From: Candidatus Gastranaerophilales bacterium
GTDB taxonomy: Bacteria; Cyanobacteriota; Vampirovibrionia; Gastranaerophilales; Gastranaerophilaceae
Length of the DNA: 25,112 nt
Direction of reading: 5' to 3'
Assembly (NCBI GenBank): GCA_944323095.1
Contig: CALURE010000007.1
Coordinates: 1 to 25,112, forward strand
In this document: positions 1-7,695 of the stretch, one piece after another
Numbering within the stretch: position 1 is the first letter of the stretch
How the letters are laid out: every line of letters starts with the position of its first letter
Program-made: the position numbers and the translations under genes
The notes under the pieces: model-generated
Databases searched by the model: none
The model's input: only the letters and a program-made list of their open reading frames with translations
Told to the model about the DNA's origin: nothing

Positions 1-74
1 CCGGACTTCCTGACATCCGATTAGCCGAGAGTTGCCCCCCCCCCGAAGTTTACATTTCTTAATAATCCTTTCAT
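1..74 (-). CDS. 5' end of a probable phase-variable gene, cut by the window edge
   Basis: The ATG is at 74-72. An AAGGAG Shine-Dalgarno lies at 82-87, 7 bases before it, with a good promoter further upstream, so initiation here is credible. The first ten codons read MKGLLRNVNF. Ten G on the coding strand follow (44-35). As written, the frame then meets TAA at 23-21, giving only 17 codons. With 11 G it reads on as GGGGNSRLIGCQEVR to the window edge, and with 9 G as GGGQLSANRMSGSP, also open. I infer a gene whose expression depends on tract length, like the prepilin gene at the other end. No domain is visible in the few codons present, so the product is unknown. An assembly error in the homopolymer is the main alternative. 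Confidence 0.5.
35..44 (-). repeat. Ten-base G/C homopolymer (G on the coding strand)
   Basis: A run of exactly ten C on the plus strand, which is ten G in the minus-strand gene starting at 74. It begins right after the tenth codon. In an AT-rich window the only other run of this length is at 24622-24631, at the same kind of position in another gene. Such tracts are prone to slipped-strand mispairing. Confidence 0.9.
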
Positions 75-104
75 AGCTCAACTCCTTTTTTTACCGATAT
101 ATTA

Positions 105-133
105 AGTATAAAATATTTTTACTGAAATTTCAA
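105..133 (-). promoter_or_regulatory. Sigma70-type promoter for the minus-strand gene at 74
   Basis: On the minus strand TTGAAA (133-128) and TATACT (110-105) are separated by 17 bases. Transcription would start near 99, leaving a leader of about 25 bases that contains the AAGGAG site before the ATG at 74. This supports a real gene reading off the left edge. Confidence 0.6.
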
Positions 134-235
134 GTGTTTATACAGAGACTTATATCCAGCTCATTTCTTAAAAAATAATTAATTATTAAGGGTTTTCTGA
201 TTTTTTATATTATCATATGAATAGGAGATACTGAA

Positions 236-1276
236 ATGGAATATAAAGATTACTATGACATATTAGGTGTTAAAAGAGATGCTACAGATGCTGAAATAAA
301 ATCAGCTTACCGTAAACTTGCAAGGAAATTCCACCCTGATGTTAACAAAACAAAAGAAGCTGAAAGTAAATTTAAAGATATAAATGAAGCTTATGAAGTT
401 TTAGGCGACAAACAAAAACGACAGAGATATGACAGCTTAGGTTCAAACTGGCAGGGAGGACAGAGTTATACACCGCCTCCCGGATTTGAACAATTTGGTT
501 TTGGCGGCGGTCAGGGCGGCAATTATCAAAGTTTCAGCTTTAACGGACAGGATCTTGGTGGATTTTCCGACTTTTTCAGCTCTTTATTCGGAGATATGAT
601 GGGGGGCGGAGCCAGAACTCAAGGGATGAACTTTGGCGGATTTGATTTCGATACCGGCGCACAACAGCAAAGAACTTCACGAAGAAGATCACGGGAGCCA
701 AAAGCCGAAAACCTCGATATTACGATGAATTTAAACGTAACAATCAAAGATATATTTGATCAAAAGCCAATTAACGTAAAATTCAGCAGTATAGAACACT
801 GCCGGAAATGTTCCGGAAGCGGAGGATATTGCAGCGAATGCGGAGGGACAGGCTTTAAATCCGAACCGAAATCAATTAAAGTAAAACTTCCGCCTGATAT
901 AACAGAAGGTCAAAAAGTAAGAATTAAAGGAGAAGGCAAGTCTGATTCGTACGGCAGAAAAGGTGATTTGTACCTTATTATAAATATTAAAGACAAAGAT
1001 TATGAAGTCAGCGGTTCAGATTTAACCAGAGAAATAGAAATTACACCGCCGCAGGCTGTTCTCGGGACAAAAAAAGAAATAGAAACACTTCACGGGAAAA
1101 TAAGTATTAAAATTCCGCCAAAAACTTCTTCCGGACAGTCTTTAAGGCTAAAAGGTCTCGGACTTCCGAAAAAAGGCGGCGGATACGGCAATCTTAATGC
1201 TAAAATCAAAATTGTAATTCCAAAAAATATTACAGACAAACAAATTGAACTATATAAAAAAATAGCTGAATTATAA
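236..1276 (+). CDS. dnaJ: DnaJ-family co-chaperone with a reduced zinc finger
   Basis: A Hsp40-type co-chaperone that would deliver unfolded clients to DnaK and stimulate its ATPase. The J domain is at residues 4-70, with the HPD motif at 33-35. A long Gly/Phe-rich stretch follows (about 74-140), and two substrate-binding beta domains fill about 155-340. A canonical DnaJ has four CxxCxGxG motifs binding two zinc ions. Here only two are present, close together (Cys189/Cys192 and Cys199/Cys202), so only one zinc site could form. The protein (346 aa) is shorter than typical DnaJ (about 375 aa). The reading frame is intact, so this is not a frameshift. The start is set by AGGAG at 223-227. No grpE or dnaK lies nearby. 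It may be a specialised paralogue rather than the housekeeping DnaJ. Confidence 0.9.
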   Translation: MEYKDYYDILGVKRDATDAEIKSAYRKLARKFHPDVNKTKEAESKFKDINEAYEVLGDKQKRQRYDSLGSNWQGGQSYTPPPGFEQFGFGGGQGGNYQSFSFNGQDLGGFSDFFSSLFGDMMGGGARTQGMNFGGFDFDTGAQQQRTSRRRSREPKAENLDITMNLNVTIKDIFDQKPINVKFSSIEHCRKCSGSGGYCSECGGTGFKSEPKSIKVKLPPDITEGQKVRIKGEGKSDSYGRKGDLYLIINIKDKDYEVSGSDLTREIEITPPQAVLGTKKEIETLHGKISIKIPPKTSSGQSLRLKGLGLPKKGGGYGNLNAKIKIVIPKNITDKQIELYKKIAEL

Positions 1277-1291
1277 TTCAGCTATTTTTTT
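1255..1291. terminator. Bidirectional intrinsic terminator between dnaJ and aroF
   Basis: Bases 1261-1286 form a perfect palindrome (arm AATAGCTGAATT) flanked by A-runs on the left and T-runs on the right. It can therefore end transcription in both directions. It contains the dnaJ stop codon, and its T-run touches the stop codon of the convergent DAHP synthase gene. Confidence 0.85.
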
Positions 1292-2342
1292 ATCCTTCAA
1301 CATTAGCAGACAAACACGTTTTTTCATAATGCAGTCTGTTGTTAAATTTATTAATCCTTCCCATAACCTCTTTAAACATCGGAATAGGCAGGCTCTGTTT
1401 ACCGTCAGACAAAGCATTTTCAGGATCATGGTGAACTTCAATCATAATTCCGTCAGCTCCTACTACCAAACCCGCTTTTGCCATAGGCTCAATCAAATAT
1501 CGCTGCCCTGTACCATGGCTTGGATCAACGATAATGGGCAGATGAGAGTATTTCTTTATAACCGGAATTGATGCAATGTCCATAACATTACGTGTAAAAG
1601 CACTGTCAAAGCTTCTTATTCCGCGTTCGCAAAGAATAACATTTGGATTTCCGTTATACATGATATGCTCTGCGGCGAGCAAAAATTCTCTTATCGTACT
1701 TGCAAGCCCGCGTTTTAAAATAACCGGCTTGCGGCATTTTCCGACTGCATGCAATAATTTAAAGTTCTGGACATTTCTTGCACCGATTTGCAAGACATCA
1801 ATATATTCACACATCATATCCAGATCACAAGCATCCATTACCTCGGAAACAGTTAAAAGTCCTGTTTCGAGACTTGCTCTTTTCATGTACTTTAAAGCTT
1901 TTTCGCCGTATCCTTGAAAATCGTAAGGTGAAGTTCTTGGTTTGAACGCTCCGCCTCTCAAAAATTCACATCCCATCTCTTTTCCGGCAAGCGCAACCTT
2001 TAACAGCCCGTCATAATCATTTTCGACAGAGCATGGACCTATCATGGCAACCGGTTTATTTCCGCCACCGATTTTTACACCATTTGCAAATTCTATAACA
2101 GTATCGTCAGGTTTTCTGTCTCTTGATGCCAATCTGAAAGGTTCTCTGATAATTTTAACCTCTTTTACACCATCAAAAGCAGCCACACGTCCGGGGGTAA
2201 TAGTTGTTTTATCACCTATTGCATCGATAACGGTATGAATCTGCCCCTGATTTAATCTTATATCAAATCCGTTATCTTTAAGTAAATCTATAACTTTTTG
2301 AATTTGAACTTTGGTAGCATTGCGCTCCATTATTATAATCAT
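1290..2342 (-). CDS. aroF: 3-deoxy-7-phosphoheptulonate (DAHP) synthase, type I-beta
   Basis: Condenses phosphoenolpyruvate and erythrose 4-phosphate to DAHP, the first step of the shikimate route to aromatic amino acids. Residues 1-70 form a small ferredoxin-like N-terminal domain, as in the Thermotoga/Bacillus-type enzymes, where it is a feedback-regulatory module. The TIM-barrel follows, with GPCSVE at 102-107, RGGAFKPRTSPY at 129-140, an ILKRG motif, DPSHGTG and the C-terminal IEVHHDPENALSDGKQSL metal/substrate motif. Length (350 aa) is normal for the family with this extension. The start ATG at 2342 has CAGGAG 6 bases upstream; an internal ATG five codons later is possible. It lies downstream of two TPR genes on the same strand with a 61-base gap, so it may be co-transcribed or have its own promoter. 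Confidence 0.95.
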   Translation of the reverse strand: MIIIMERNATKVQIQKVIDLLKDNGFDIRLNQGQIHTVIDAIGDKTTITPGRVAAFDGVKEVKIIREPFRLASRDRKPDDTVIEFANGVKIGGGNKPVAMIGPCSVENDYDGLLKVALAGKEMGCEFLRGGAFKPRTSPYDFQGYGEKALKYMKRASLETGLLTVSEVMDACDLDMMCEYIDVLQIGARNVQNFKLLHAVGKCRKPVILKRGLASTIREFLLAAEHIMYNGNPNVILCERGIRSFDSAFTRNVMDIASIPVIKKYSHLPIIVDPSHGTGQRYLIEPMAKAGLVVGADGIMIEVHHDPENALSDGKQSLPIPMFKEVMGRINKFNNRLHYEKTCLSANVEG

Positions 2343-2403
2343 AATTTTCTCCTGTTTAATATTTTACCGAATAAGTGTAACACGAACAATTTTTGCAAAC
2401 AAT

Positions 2404-3006
2404 TTATACAGCTGTGCTCTTAATCTTTTTTAGCAAATTTTCAGCTGGGAAATATTTAGGGAGTACATAAAGGCAATCATTGAGTGCTTTTTCACACTTT
2501 TGAAAATCATTCTTATTGTAATATATATAGGCAAGAAGATAGTGTAATTCAGGGTCATGATAAAAATAATTTTTCGCGCGCTCCAGAAAAAACATTCCCT
2601 GTTCAATATAACCGTTGTTATAAAAGACTCTGCCTATATATTTGTGAACTTCGGGGTTAATTGTAAACATAAAATCGGCATATCTTATTATCTTTTCAAC
2701 ATAATCACCTTTAAAATAATGCAGCATGATATTTAAATCAATTTCAAGAAAATTTCTTAGTTCAAAATAAGACGGATATTCTTTAATATTCTCCTTTATC
2801 ATTGATATCATAAAGTATGCCCAGCGAGCCCTTATATCGTTATCTTTTAGAGTCAAAAACAGATTTTCCGCTTTTTCCAATCTATCAGACAACAACTCAC
2901 AATAAGCGTTTTCAAGAACATAACCTTTTTTTATAAAAAATTGCTGACATCCTGCATCAAGAGATGTCAACAATTTTTCTTTAGCTTTTTTGTATTCTGC
3001 AATCAT
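2404..3006 (-). CDS. TPR-like protein of unknown function
   Basis: Not recognised as a named family. The 200-residue product is helical and aromatic-rich, with helix pairs in the C-terminal half that look like tetratricopeptide repeats (for example ELHYLLAYIYYNKNDFQKC near residues 152-170). It has no signal peptide or membrane segment, so it is probably a cytoplasmic scaffold. It starts 3 bases after the stop of the upstream exported TPR protein, and no Shine-Dalgarno is visible before its ATG. Translational coupling to that gene is therefore likely, and the two probably work together. Confidence 0.65.
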   Translation of the reverse strand: MIAEYKKAKEKLLTSLDAGCQQFFIKKGYVLENAYCELLSDRLEKAENLFLTLKDNDIRARWAYFMISMIKENIKEYPSYFELRNFLEIDLNIMLHYFKGDYVEKIIRYADFMFTINPEVHKYIGRVFYNNGYIEQGMFFLERAKNYFYHDPELHYLLAYIYYNKNDFQKCEKALNDCLYVLPKYFPAENLLKKIKSTAV

Positions 3007-3009
3007 ATA

Positions 3010-3993
3010 TTAATAATTATCGTTATTATTTGTAAGACCAAAATCAGGCATCATTGAATTCATCATAATTGCCTGCATTACACGGGGATCAATATTTTCG
3101 CCTTTTTTAGCCTGAGACATCAGCATTGGAAGCATATTCATCATATTATTTGAATTGTTATTGTTATTCCCGAGAAGCATGCTCATCTCTGCCATTTTAG
3201 GATCCTGATACTGTACCATTTGAGCATAGGGATTATCAGATTGGACAGTTACATTCACACCTGCATCTTTTAATGTTTTTATAGCATTTAAAATTTCTTC
3301 ATCGCTTACCTGAGCAATTTTATCATTTTCCGCATAAGAGGATTGATCACTGTGCTTCTGGTCAAAATGTTTAATTTTTTGAATATCATGATTTTCTAAT
3401 TCTTCTTTTTTGTTGATAGTTTCTCTGATATTTGTCAATTCTTTTTGTTTAACCTGATCGCTCAACTCCGGAGCAAGCCCGTCGCCATAAGGTGCATTAA
3501 TAAATTTATCGAGTTCTGTTAATTCTTCTTGAGGGACATTTTCAACAGAATCAATACATGCCGGTCCGCCAATCAAACAATCACGTCCTTTTTCTGCGTA
3601 ATCAGCAAGATATGAATTCGGCTGGAGCGCTATAACTTTTTCATAAGCTTCTACGGCCGACTCCTGCATATCAATATGCGTGTATGCCATAGCCATATAA
3701 TAATATGCAAGAGCATTTGACGGATCTTTCTGAACTAATGAAAAAAGTTCCTGCAAACATCCGGAATAATTGCCTGATTTATATTTTGAGACCACACTTT
3801 TTATATTTGCATTCGGGTAATAAACAGTATTCTGATCCAATTCAAGAGCTGCATTTTTACCGTCAATTTTTGGCTGCAGTTTGTTATTATTTGAAGAATT
3901 TATCGGAGGGAGTTTATCTATTCCCGCCGCGCATACATACATTGAATTCAATGCCGCTAATAATACCAAAACCGGAACTATTTTTTTAATCAT
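3010..3993 (-). CDS. Exported TPR-containing protein with Asn/Met-rich tail
   Basis: The preferred start is the ATG at 3993, which has AAAGGA 7 bases upstream. The product then begins with a classical signal peptide (MIKKIVPVLVLLAALNSMYV, cleavage near CAAG). A longer frame starting with TTG at 4041 would bury this signal peptide behind 16 charged residues. The mature protein has a tetratricopeptide-like helical unit (NALAYYYMAMAYTHIDMQES and the following residues). A charged linker rich in Gln, Glu and Lys comes next, and the C-terminus is strikingly rich in Asn and Met. A Cys in the signal region is not in a clear lipobox. It is likely periplasmic. The function is unknown, and the adjacent cytoplasmic TPR protein is probably a partner. 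Confidence 0.65.
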   Translation of the reverse strand: MIKKIVPVLVLLAALNSMYVCAAGIDKLPPINSSNNNKLQPKIDGKNAALELDQNTVYYPNANIKSVVSKYKSGNYSGCLQELFSLVQKDPSNALAYYYMAMAYTHIDMQESAVEAYEKVIALQPNSYLADYAEKGRDCLIGGPACIDSVENVPQEELTELDKFINAPYGDGLAPELSDQVKQKELTNIRETINKKEELENHDIQKIKHFDQKHSDQSSYAENDKIAQVSDEEILNAIKTLKDAGVNVTVQSDNPYAQMVQYQDPKMAEMSMLLGNNNNNSNNMMNMLPMLMSQAKKGENIDPRVMQAIMMNSMMPDFGLTNNNDNY

Positions 3994-4096
3994 ACATACG
4001 TCCTTTTTATATTCTTTTAATAATTTTTTTTTCAAAATCAACCTTCTATTTTATTATATAATATTTTTTTTAATAATCATAGTGTAAATATATGAT

Positions 4097-4642
4097 TTAT
4101 CTTAAACTAAATTTGCATCCGCAGTAGTTTTGCCTGTAAAGCTCCAGTCCGCGTGAAATTTTATTAGTTTTTAAAAAACCGTCCTGTTTTCGGAAATTAT
4201 AAGGCATATATTGAAGATTGTATTCTTTAGCAACACGTTCACCTATTTCCGTTAATTTCTCAAAATTCTTATGCGGACTTATCACAATTGATGTTGTAAA
4301 TTTATCAATACCGCGTGATTTCGCAAATTCAGCAGTTTTTGTAAGTCTCAGTTCAAAACATTTGTCGCATCTTTTGCCTTTTTCGGGTTCTTCTTCCAAA
4401 CCTGCGGCGGCATTATAAAATTCGTCAGGGTTATAATTCTCCTCATAAAGCTCACAGCCAAAATGCGCGCACAATTTTCTTTCCGCATCAAGTCTCTTTA
4501 AATATTCATACTCCGGATAAATATTCGGGTTATAAAAATATACAATAACCTGATATCCCGCATCTTTTAAAAAAGATACAGGATATCCGGAACATATACC
4601 GCAGCATGCGTGCAATACTATTTTATCTTTCTTCTGCTCCAA
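4097..4642 (-). CDS. queH: Epoxyqueuosine reductase QueH
   Basis: Catalyses the last step of queuosine biosynthesis, reducing epoxyqueuosine to queuosine in the anticodon of GUN tRNAs. It is the non-cobalamin alternative to QueG (DUF208 family). The family's cysteine pairs are all visible: Cys13-Cys14 and Cys17 in LHACCGICS, Cys92 and Cys95 in KRCDKCFELRL, and Cys174 and Cys176 in YCGC. These serve the iron-sulfur cluster and the redox-active disulfide. The length (181 aa) is typical. The start is a TTG at 4642, inside the 3' end of the VKOR-DsbA gene (20-base overlap), which implies coupled translation. No other queuosine gene is nearby. Confidence 0.92.
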   Translation of the reverse strand: MEQKKDKIVLHACCGICSGYPVSFLKDAGYQVIVYFYNPNIYPEYEYLKRLDAERKLCAHFGCELYEENYNPDEFYNAAAGLEEEPEKGKRCDKCFELRLTKTAEFAKSRGIDKFTTSIVISPHKNFEKLTEIGERVAKEYNLQYMPYNFRKQDGFLKTNKISRGLELYRQNYCGCKFSLR

Positions 4643-5819
4643 ATTTCTTCACCCACTCCACATATTCATCAAATGGTTTAATCCCGACAAATGCATCATT
4701 ATTTATCATTGTAGTCGGAGTACCGTTTATACCTTTTTTATGAGCGCTGTCAATTTCATCATTTAACTGCCCGTATGTTTCAAGACTGTTTGCATCTTCA
4801 CGCAATTTATCTACATCAAACCCTTTATTCTTAATAAGTTTAAGTATATCCTGTTCAGTCTGCGGTTTGTGCTGGAACAGAATATCATTCATTTCCCACA
4901 ATTTGCCCTGTTTTTCTGCAGCAATTGCATACCTTGCATCCACGCAGGAACCTTGATGGAATGGTGACTGCAAATAAACATTACAATCAGTATCAAGAGG
5001 ATAGTTTTTATGAATAATTCTTATTCCTTTCATTTCTTTTGCAAGCTTATGTATCATAATATTATGCGCATAACATATCGGGCACTGGTAATCTGAATAT
5101 ATATAAACAAGGACTTTTGCATCCTTATCTCCCAAAATGTTACCTTTTACGGCATATTTATTACGTTTTGCATGAACAAATTCTTTAAATTTTAACTGAT
5201 GTTTTACCTGCGGAGTAAATTTATAAGACACAGTTGTGTAAGTTAAAAAGCTTGCAGCTGCTGCCAGCACAATTATGAATGCGATAAGATATTTTTTTAT
5301 CTTAACAGCATCTATAAAATCCGTAAAACTCTGTTTTATAGAATGAATAAACCCGTCGTTTTCAAAATCCGTTGCAATACAGCCGATTAAAAGATTCAAT
5401 ATATAAGTAAATGCACACAGAACACATAATTTTTGTATTTCAAACAAACTTATGCATAAAAGAGAAATCGAAATAATAAATGCCAGTAATCCGAGTGACG
5501 CAATATAATCAAGCGGATTTTTAAACACTTCCAAAAATTTCAGCAGTTTATAATTTTTAAGTTTTGGAGCAAAAAGCATGAGAAAAATAAAAGCATAAAA
5601 GAATAAGCCCCAGTATGCTAAAGGAATACCGAAAAATTGTGATTCCGAAGTCTTGGCAATACCGTCACAGTCTATAAAATCATTAACCGAACAAAAGCTT
5701 GCCAGCGCATACGGATTAAAATTTGCATTATAATATATTATTGCCAGCTTAATTGTTGTAATTATACCGATAATCGAAATAACGGCAATTGCTGTCTTCT
5801 TTTTCATCTCTTTTTCCAT
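4623..5819 (-). CDS. VKOR-DsbA fusion, disulfide-forming oxidase
   Basis: A two-part enzyme that would introduce disulfides into exported proteins and pass the electrons to membrane quinone. Residues 8-150 are a vitamin K epoxide reductase-like bundle of membrane helices. The loop cysteines are Cys43 and Cys51, and the active-site pair is Cys132-Val-Leu-Cys135. A further membrane helix (about 177-194) leads to a DsbA-like thioredoxin domain on the outside. Its CPIC redox motif is at 246-249 and a cis-proline (GTPTT) lies near the C-terminus. Cyanobacteria and relatives often carry VKOR fused to a thioredoxin-type partner. AAGGAG precedes the ATG at 5819. It overlaps queH by 20 bases, so the two form an operon without an obvious functional link. 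Confidence 0.9.
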   Translation of the reverse strand: MEKEMKKKTAIAVISIIGIITTIKLAIIYYNANFNPYALASFCSVNDFIDCDGIAKTSESQFFGIPLAYWGLFFYAFIFLMLFAPKLKNYKLLKFLEVFKNPLDYIASLGLLAFIISISLLCISLFEIQKLCVLCAFTYILNLLIGCIATDFENDGFIHSIKQSFTDFIDAVKIKKYLIAFIIVLAAAASFLTYTTVSYKFTPQVKHQLKFKEFVHAKRNKYAVKGNILGDKDAKVLVYIYSDYQCPICYAHNIMIHKLAKEMKGIRIIHKNYPLDTDCNVYLQSPFHQGSCVDARYAIAAEKQGKLWEMNDILFQHKPQTEQDILKLIKNKGFDVDKLREDANSLETYGQLNDEIDSAHKKGINGTPTTMINNDAFVGIKPFDEYVEWVKKFGAEER

Positions 5820-5934
5820 ACAAGTAATCTCCTTTTTATAAATTTATAATACAATTTTATACTCCTAAAATCAATAGCATAAAGAAGAATAAATAAATCC
5901 GCCGTACGTATAATATAGATAAATAATCTAAGGC

Positions 5935-5963
5935 TTGAATAAATATATTAAATATGTTATAAT
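5935..5963 (+). promoter_or_regulatory. Sigma70-type promoter for the 5994-7695 gene pair
   Basis: TTGAAT (5935-5940) and TATAAT (5958-5963) are 17 bases apart. The start of transcription would be near 5970, with a GAGAGG ribosome site at 5983-5988 before the TTG start at 5994. Confidence 0.65.
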
Positions 5964-5993
5964 AAAATATATTGATAATTTTGAGAGGTTGAT

Positions 5994-6749
5994 TTGAAAA
6001 AGAACATTTTAGAATTGTTTTTGGAAAAAGTTCTTGCTGTACCTTTTTGGATAAAGCAGTATATTTACCTTAAACTTTTAAAAGAAATGCAGGATATGGA
6101 ATGTGAAAATATTTTGCGAAATAATCCGAATGATATTTTTGCAACATTCGTTCCAACACTTACATTTAAAGGAAAAACTGAATTAATGGAGAGAAAATGC
6201 GGTTTTGATAATAATCTTTACAATTTTCTCCAAAACTGCGCAAACGAATACAATATGCTTGAAATAGCCGTTAACTCATTCCTTTCAATGGAAGAAACTG
6301 CTAAATACTATGAACTTTGTCTTGAACAAAGCTTTATTAAAACTCCTGAATCAAAAGAAATCCATGCCATGGCAGGATTCATTGCCGGTAAATTCCGCAC
6401 GGGAGAATATTTTAAACAGAAAGGCGAATTGACTGTAGATCAGCTTCAGCAGGCAATACTCGCTCAAAGAGATTCAATCCAGAGCGGGCAGCAGAAAAAA
6501 TTCGGAGAAATTCTGATTTCTCTCGGATATTTGAAAGAAGAAGATTTAAAAGCTGTTCTTGCCCTGAAAGATGAAGCTAAGAAAAGATTTATCTTAGATT
6601 ATACAAATGTGCCTACACCTGAAACAACTTTTGCAGATGACAGCCAGAAATATCAAGATGAAATTAACACGTTAAAAAATGAAAATATAAAGCTGAAAAG
6701 AAAATTGCTCCAGCTTTTGGAACTTGTAAAAAGAAATGCAGCACAATAA
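5994..6749 (+). CDS. Protein with a GspE/PilB N-terminal-like domain and coiled-coil tail
   Basis: Start is TTG at 5994, with GAGAGG 5 bases upstream and a strong promoter. The N-terminal 130 residues are helical and not recognised. Residues about 138-198 (KFGEILISLGYLKEEDLKAV and surroundings) match the pattern of the domain at the N-terminus of type II secretion/type IV pilus ATPases (T2SSE_N/MshEN), where it binds partners or cyclic di-GMP. No ATPase domain follows, so this is a stand-alone adaptor or sensor. The C-terminus (about 217-247) is a predicted coiled coil rich in Lys, Glu and Leu. It overlaps the asparaginase gene by 14 bases. A role in regulating pilus-type machinery is an inference from the domain alone. 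Confidence 0.6.
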   Translation: MKKNILELFLEKVLAVPFWIKQYIYLKLLKEMQDMECENILRNNPNDIFATFVPTLTFKGKTELMERKCGFDNNLYNFLQNCANEYNMLEIAVNSFLSMEETAKYYELCLEQSFIKTPESKEIHAMAGFIAGKFRTGEYFKQKGELTVDQLQQAILAQRDSIQSGQQKKFGEILISLGYLKEEDLKAVLALKDEAKKRFILDYTNVPTPETTFADDSQKYQDEINTLKNENIKLKRKLLQLLELVKRNAAQ

Positions 6750-7695
6750 TAATACAGAACCTGAATTATTAATAGAATACGAAAGAGACGGGCTTGTAGA
6801 TCAGGAACATTACGGCTTTATAGTTTTATCAGATAAAAACAGAGCTTTTGACTTTACCGGTGATGCTAAAAATTATCCGTTTTACCTTAGATCCTGTGCA
6901 AAACCTCTGCAGGCGAGTTTAATAATTGATTTCGGGATGGATAAATTTTATGCTATGGCAGAAGAAGAAATTGCAATCTGTTGTGCATCACATGCCGGAG
7001 AAGAAATTCATATAAAAACAGCACAAAAACTTCTTGACAAAATCGGTCTTGACAAAAGTTATCTAAAATGCGGGCTTCACAAACCGTTATCAAAGACTGA
7101 ACAGACAAAAATGCTTCTTAACGGAGATTCTGTAGATATTTTACAGAATAACTGCTCCGGTAAACATATTATGATGCTTGGTTTGTGCAAAATGAACAAC
7201 TGGGATTTAGAAACATACGATGATAAAGAGCATCCGCTTCAAAAGACAATTAAATCAAAAATACATGAACTTTGCCGTTTAAATAAAGATTATCCGCTAA
7301 CAACAGACGGGTGCGGGGTGCCGATTATGTCAATGCCGTTAGAAAATATACTTCACGGCTATTTAAATTTATTTTGCAATGATAAATATGAAAAAATTAA
7401 AAATGCATTTTTAAATCACCCTTACATTATCGGCGGAGAGGACAGAACTGATACTAAAATAATGCAAAATTCCACAGGCATAATTGCAAAAGTCGGAGCA
7501 GGCGGGCTGTGTGTTGTAGTTAATACAATTACAAATGAAGCATTTGTCGTTAAAATATGCGATTGTGATATGAAAGCCCGCGAACTTGTCGTTTTACAAA
7601 TATTAAAAAATCTTCACTGGGCTGACATTGAATTCAATAAAGATATATTAACGCTTCATGGCGAAAAAGTCGGGGAAATAATTATTTCAATTTAA
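6736..7695 (+). CDS. Asparaginase, type II family of Rhizobium-like enzymes (Asparaginase_II)
   Basis: Hydrolyses L-asparagine to aspartate and ammonia. The sequence has the conserved blocks of the Asparaginase_II family (PF06089), which is unrelated to the classical E. coli enzymes. They are RSCAKPLQA near residue 53, CCASHAGE near 83, NNCSGKHIMMLG near 138, TTDGCGVP near 194, and GGEDRTDT near 234. The length (319 aa) fits. No signal peptide is present, so it is cytoplasmic. The ATG lies inside the end of the upstream gene (14-base overlap), suggesting coupled translation. Its 3' end overlaps the convergent lysozyme gene by 14 bases, and no terminator is visible between them. Confidence 0.88.
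   Translation: MQHNNNTEPELLIEYERDGLVDQEHYGFIVLSDKNRAFDFTGDAKNYPFYLRSCAKPLQASLIIDFGMDKFYAMAEEEIAICCASHAGEEIHIKTAQKLLDKIGLDKSYLKCGLHKPLSKTEQTKMLLNGDSVDILQNNCSGKHIMMLGLCKMNNWDLETYDDKEHPLQKTIKSKIHELCRLNKDYPLTTDGCGVPIMSMPLENILHGYLNLFCNDKYEKIKNAFLNHPYIIGGEDRTDTKIMQNSTGIIAKVGAGGLCVVVNTITNEAFVVKICDCDMKARELVVLQILKNLHWADIEFNKDILTLHGEKVGEIIISI

Noticed and set aside
2343..2403. Possible leader peptide or T-box before the DAHP synthase gene
   Set aside because: The 61-base gap has no stem-loop of that type and no aromatic-rich short ORF.
3994..4041. TTG at 4041 as start of the exported TPR protein
   Set aside because: It would place 16 charged residues before a good signal peptide. The ATG at 3993 has AAAGGA at ideal spacing.
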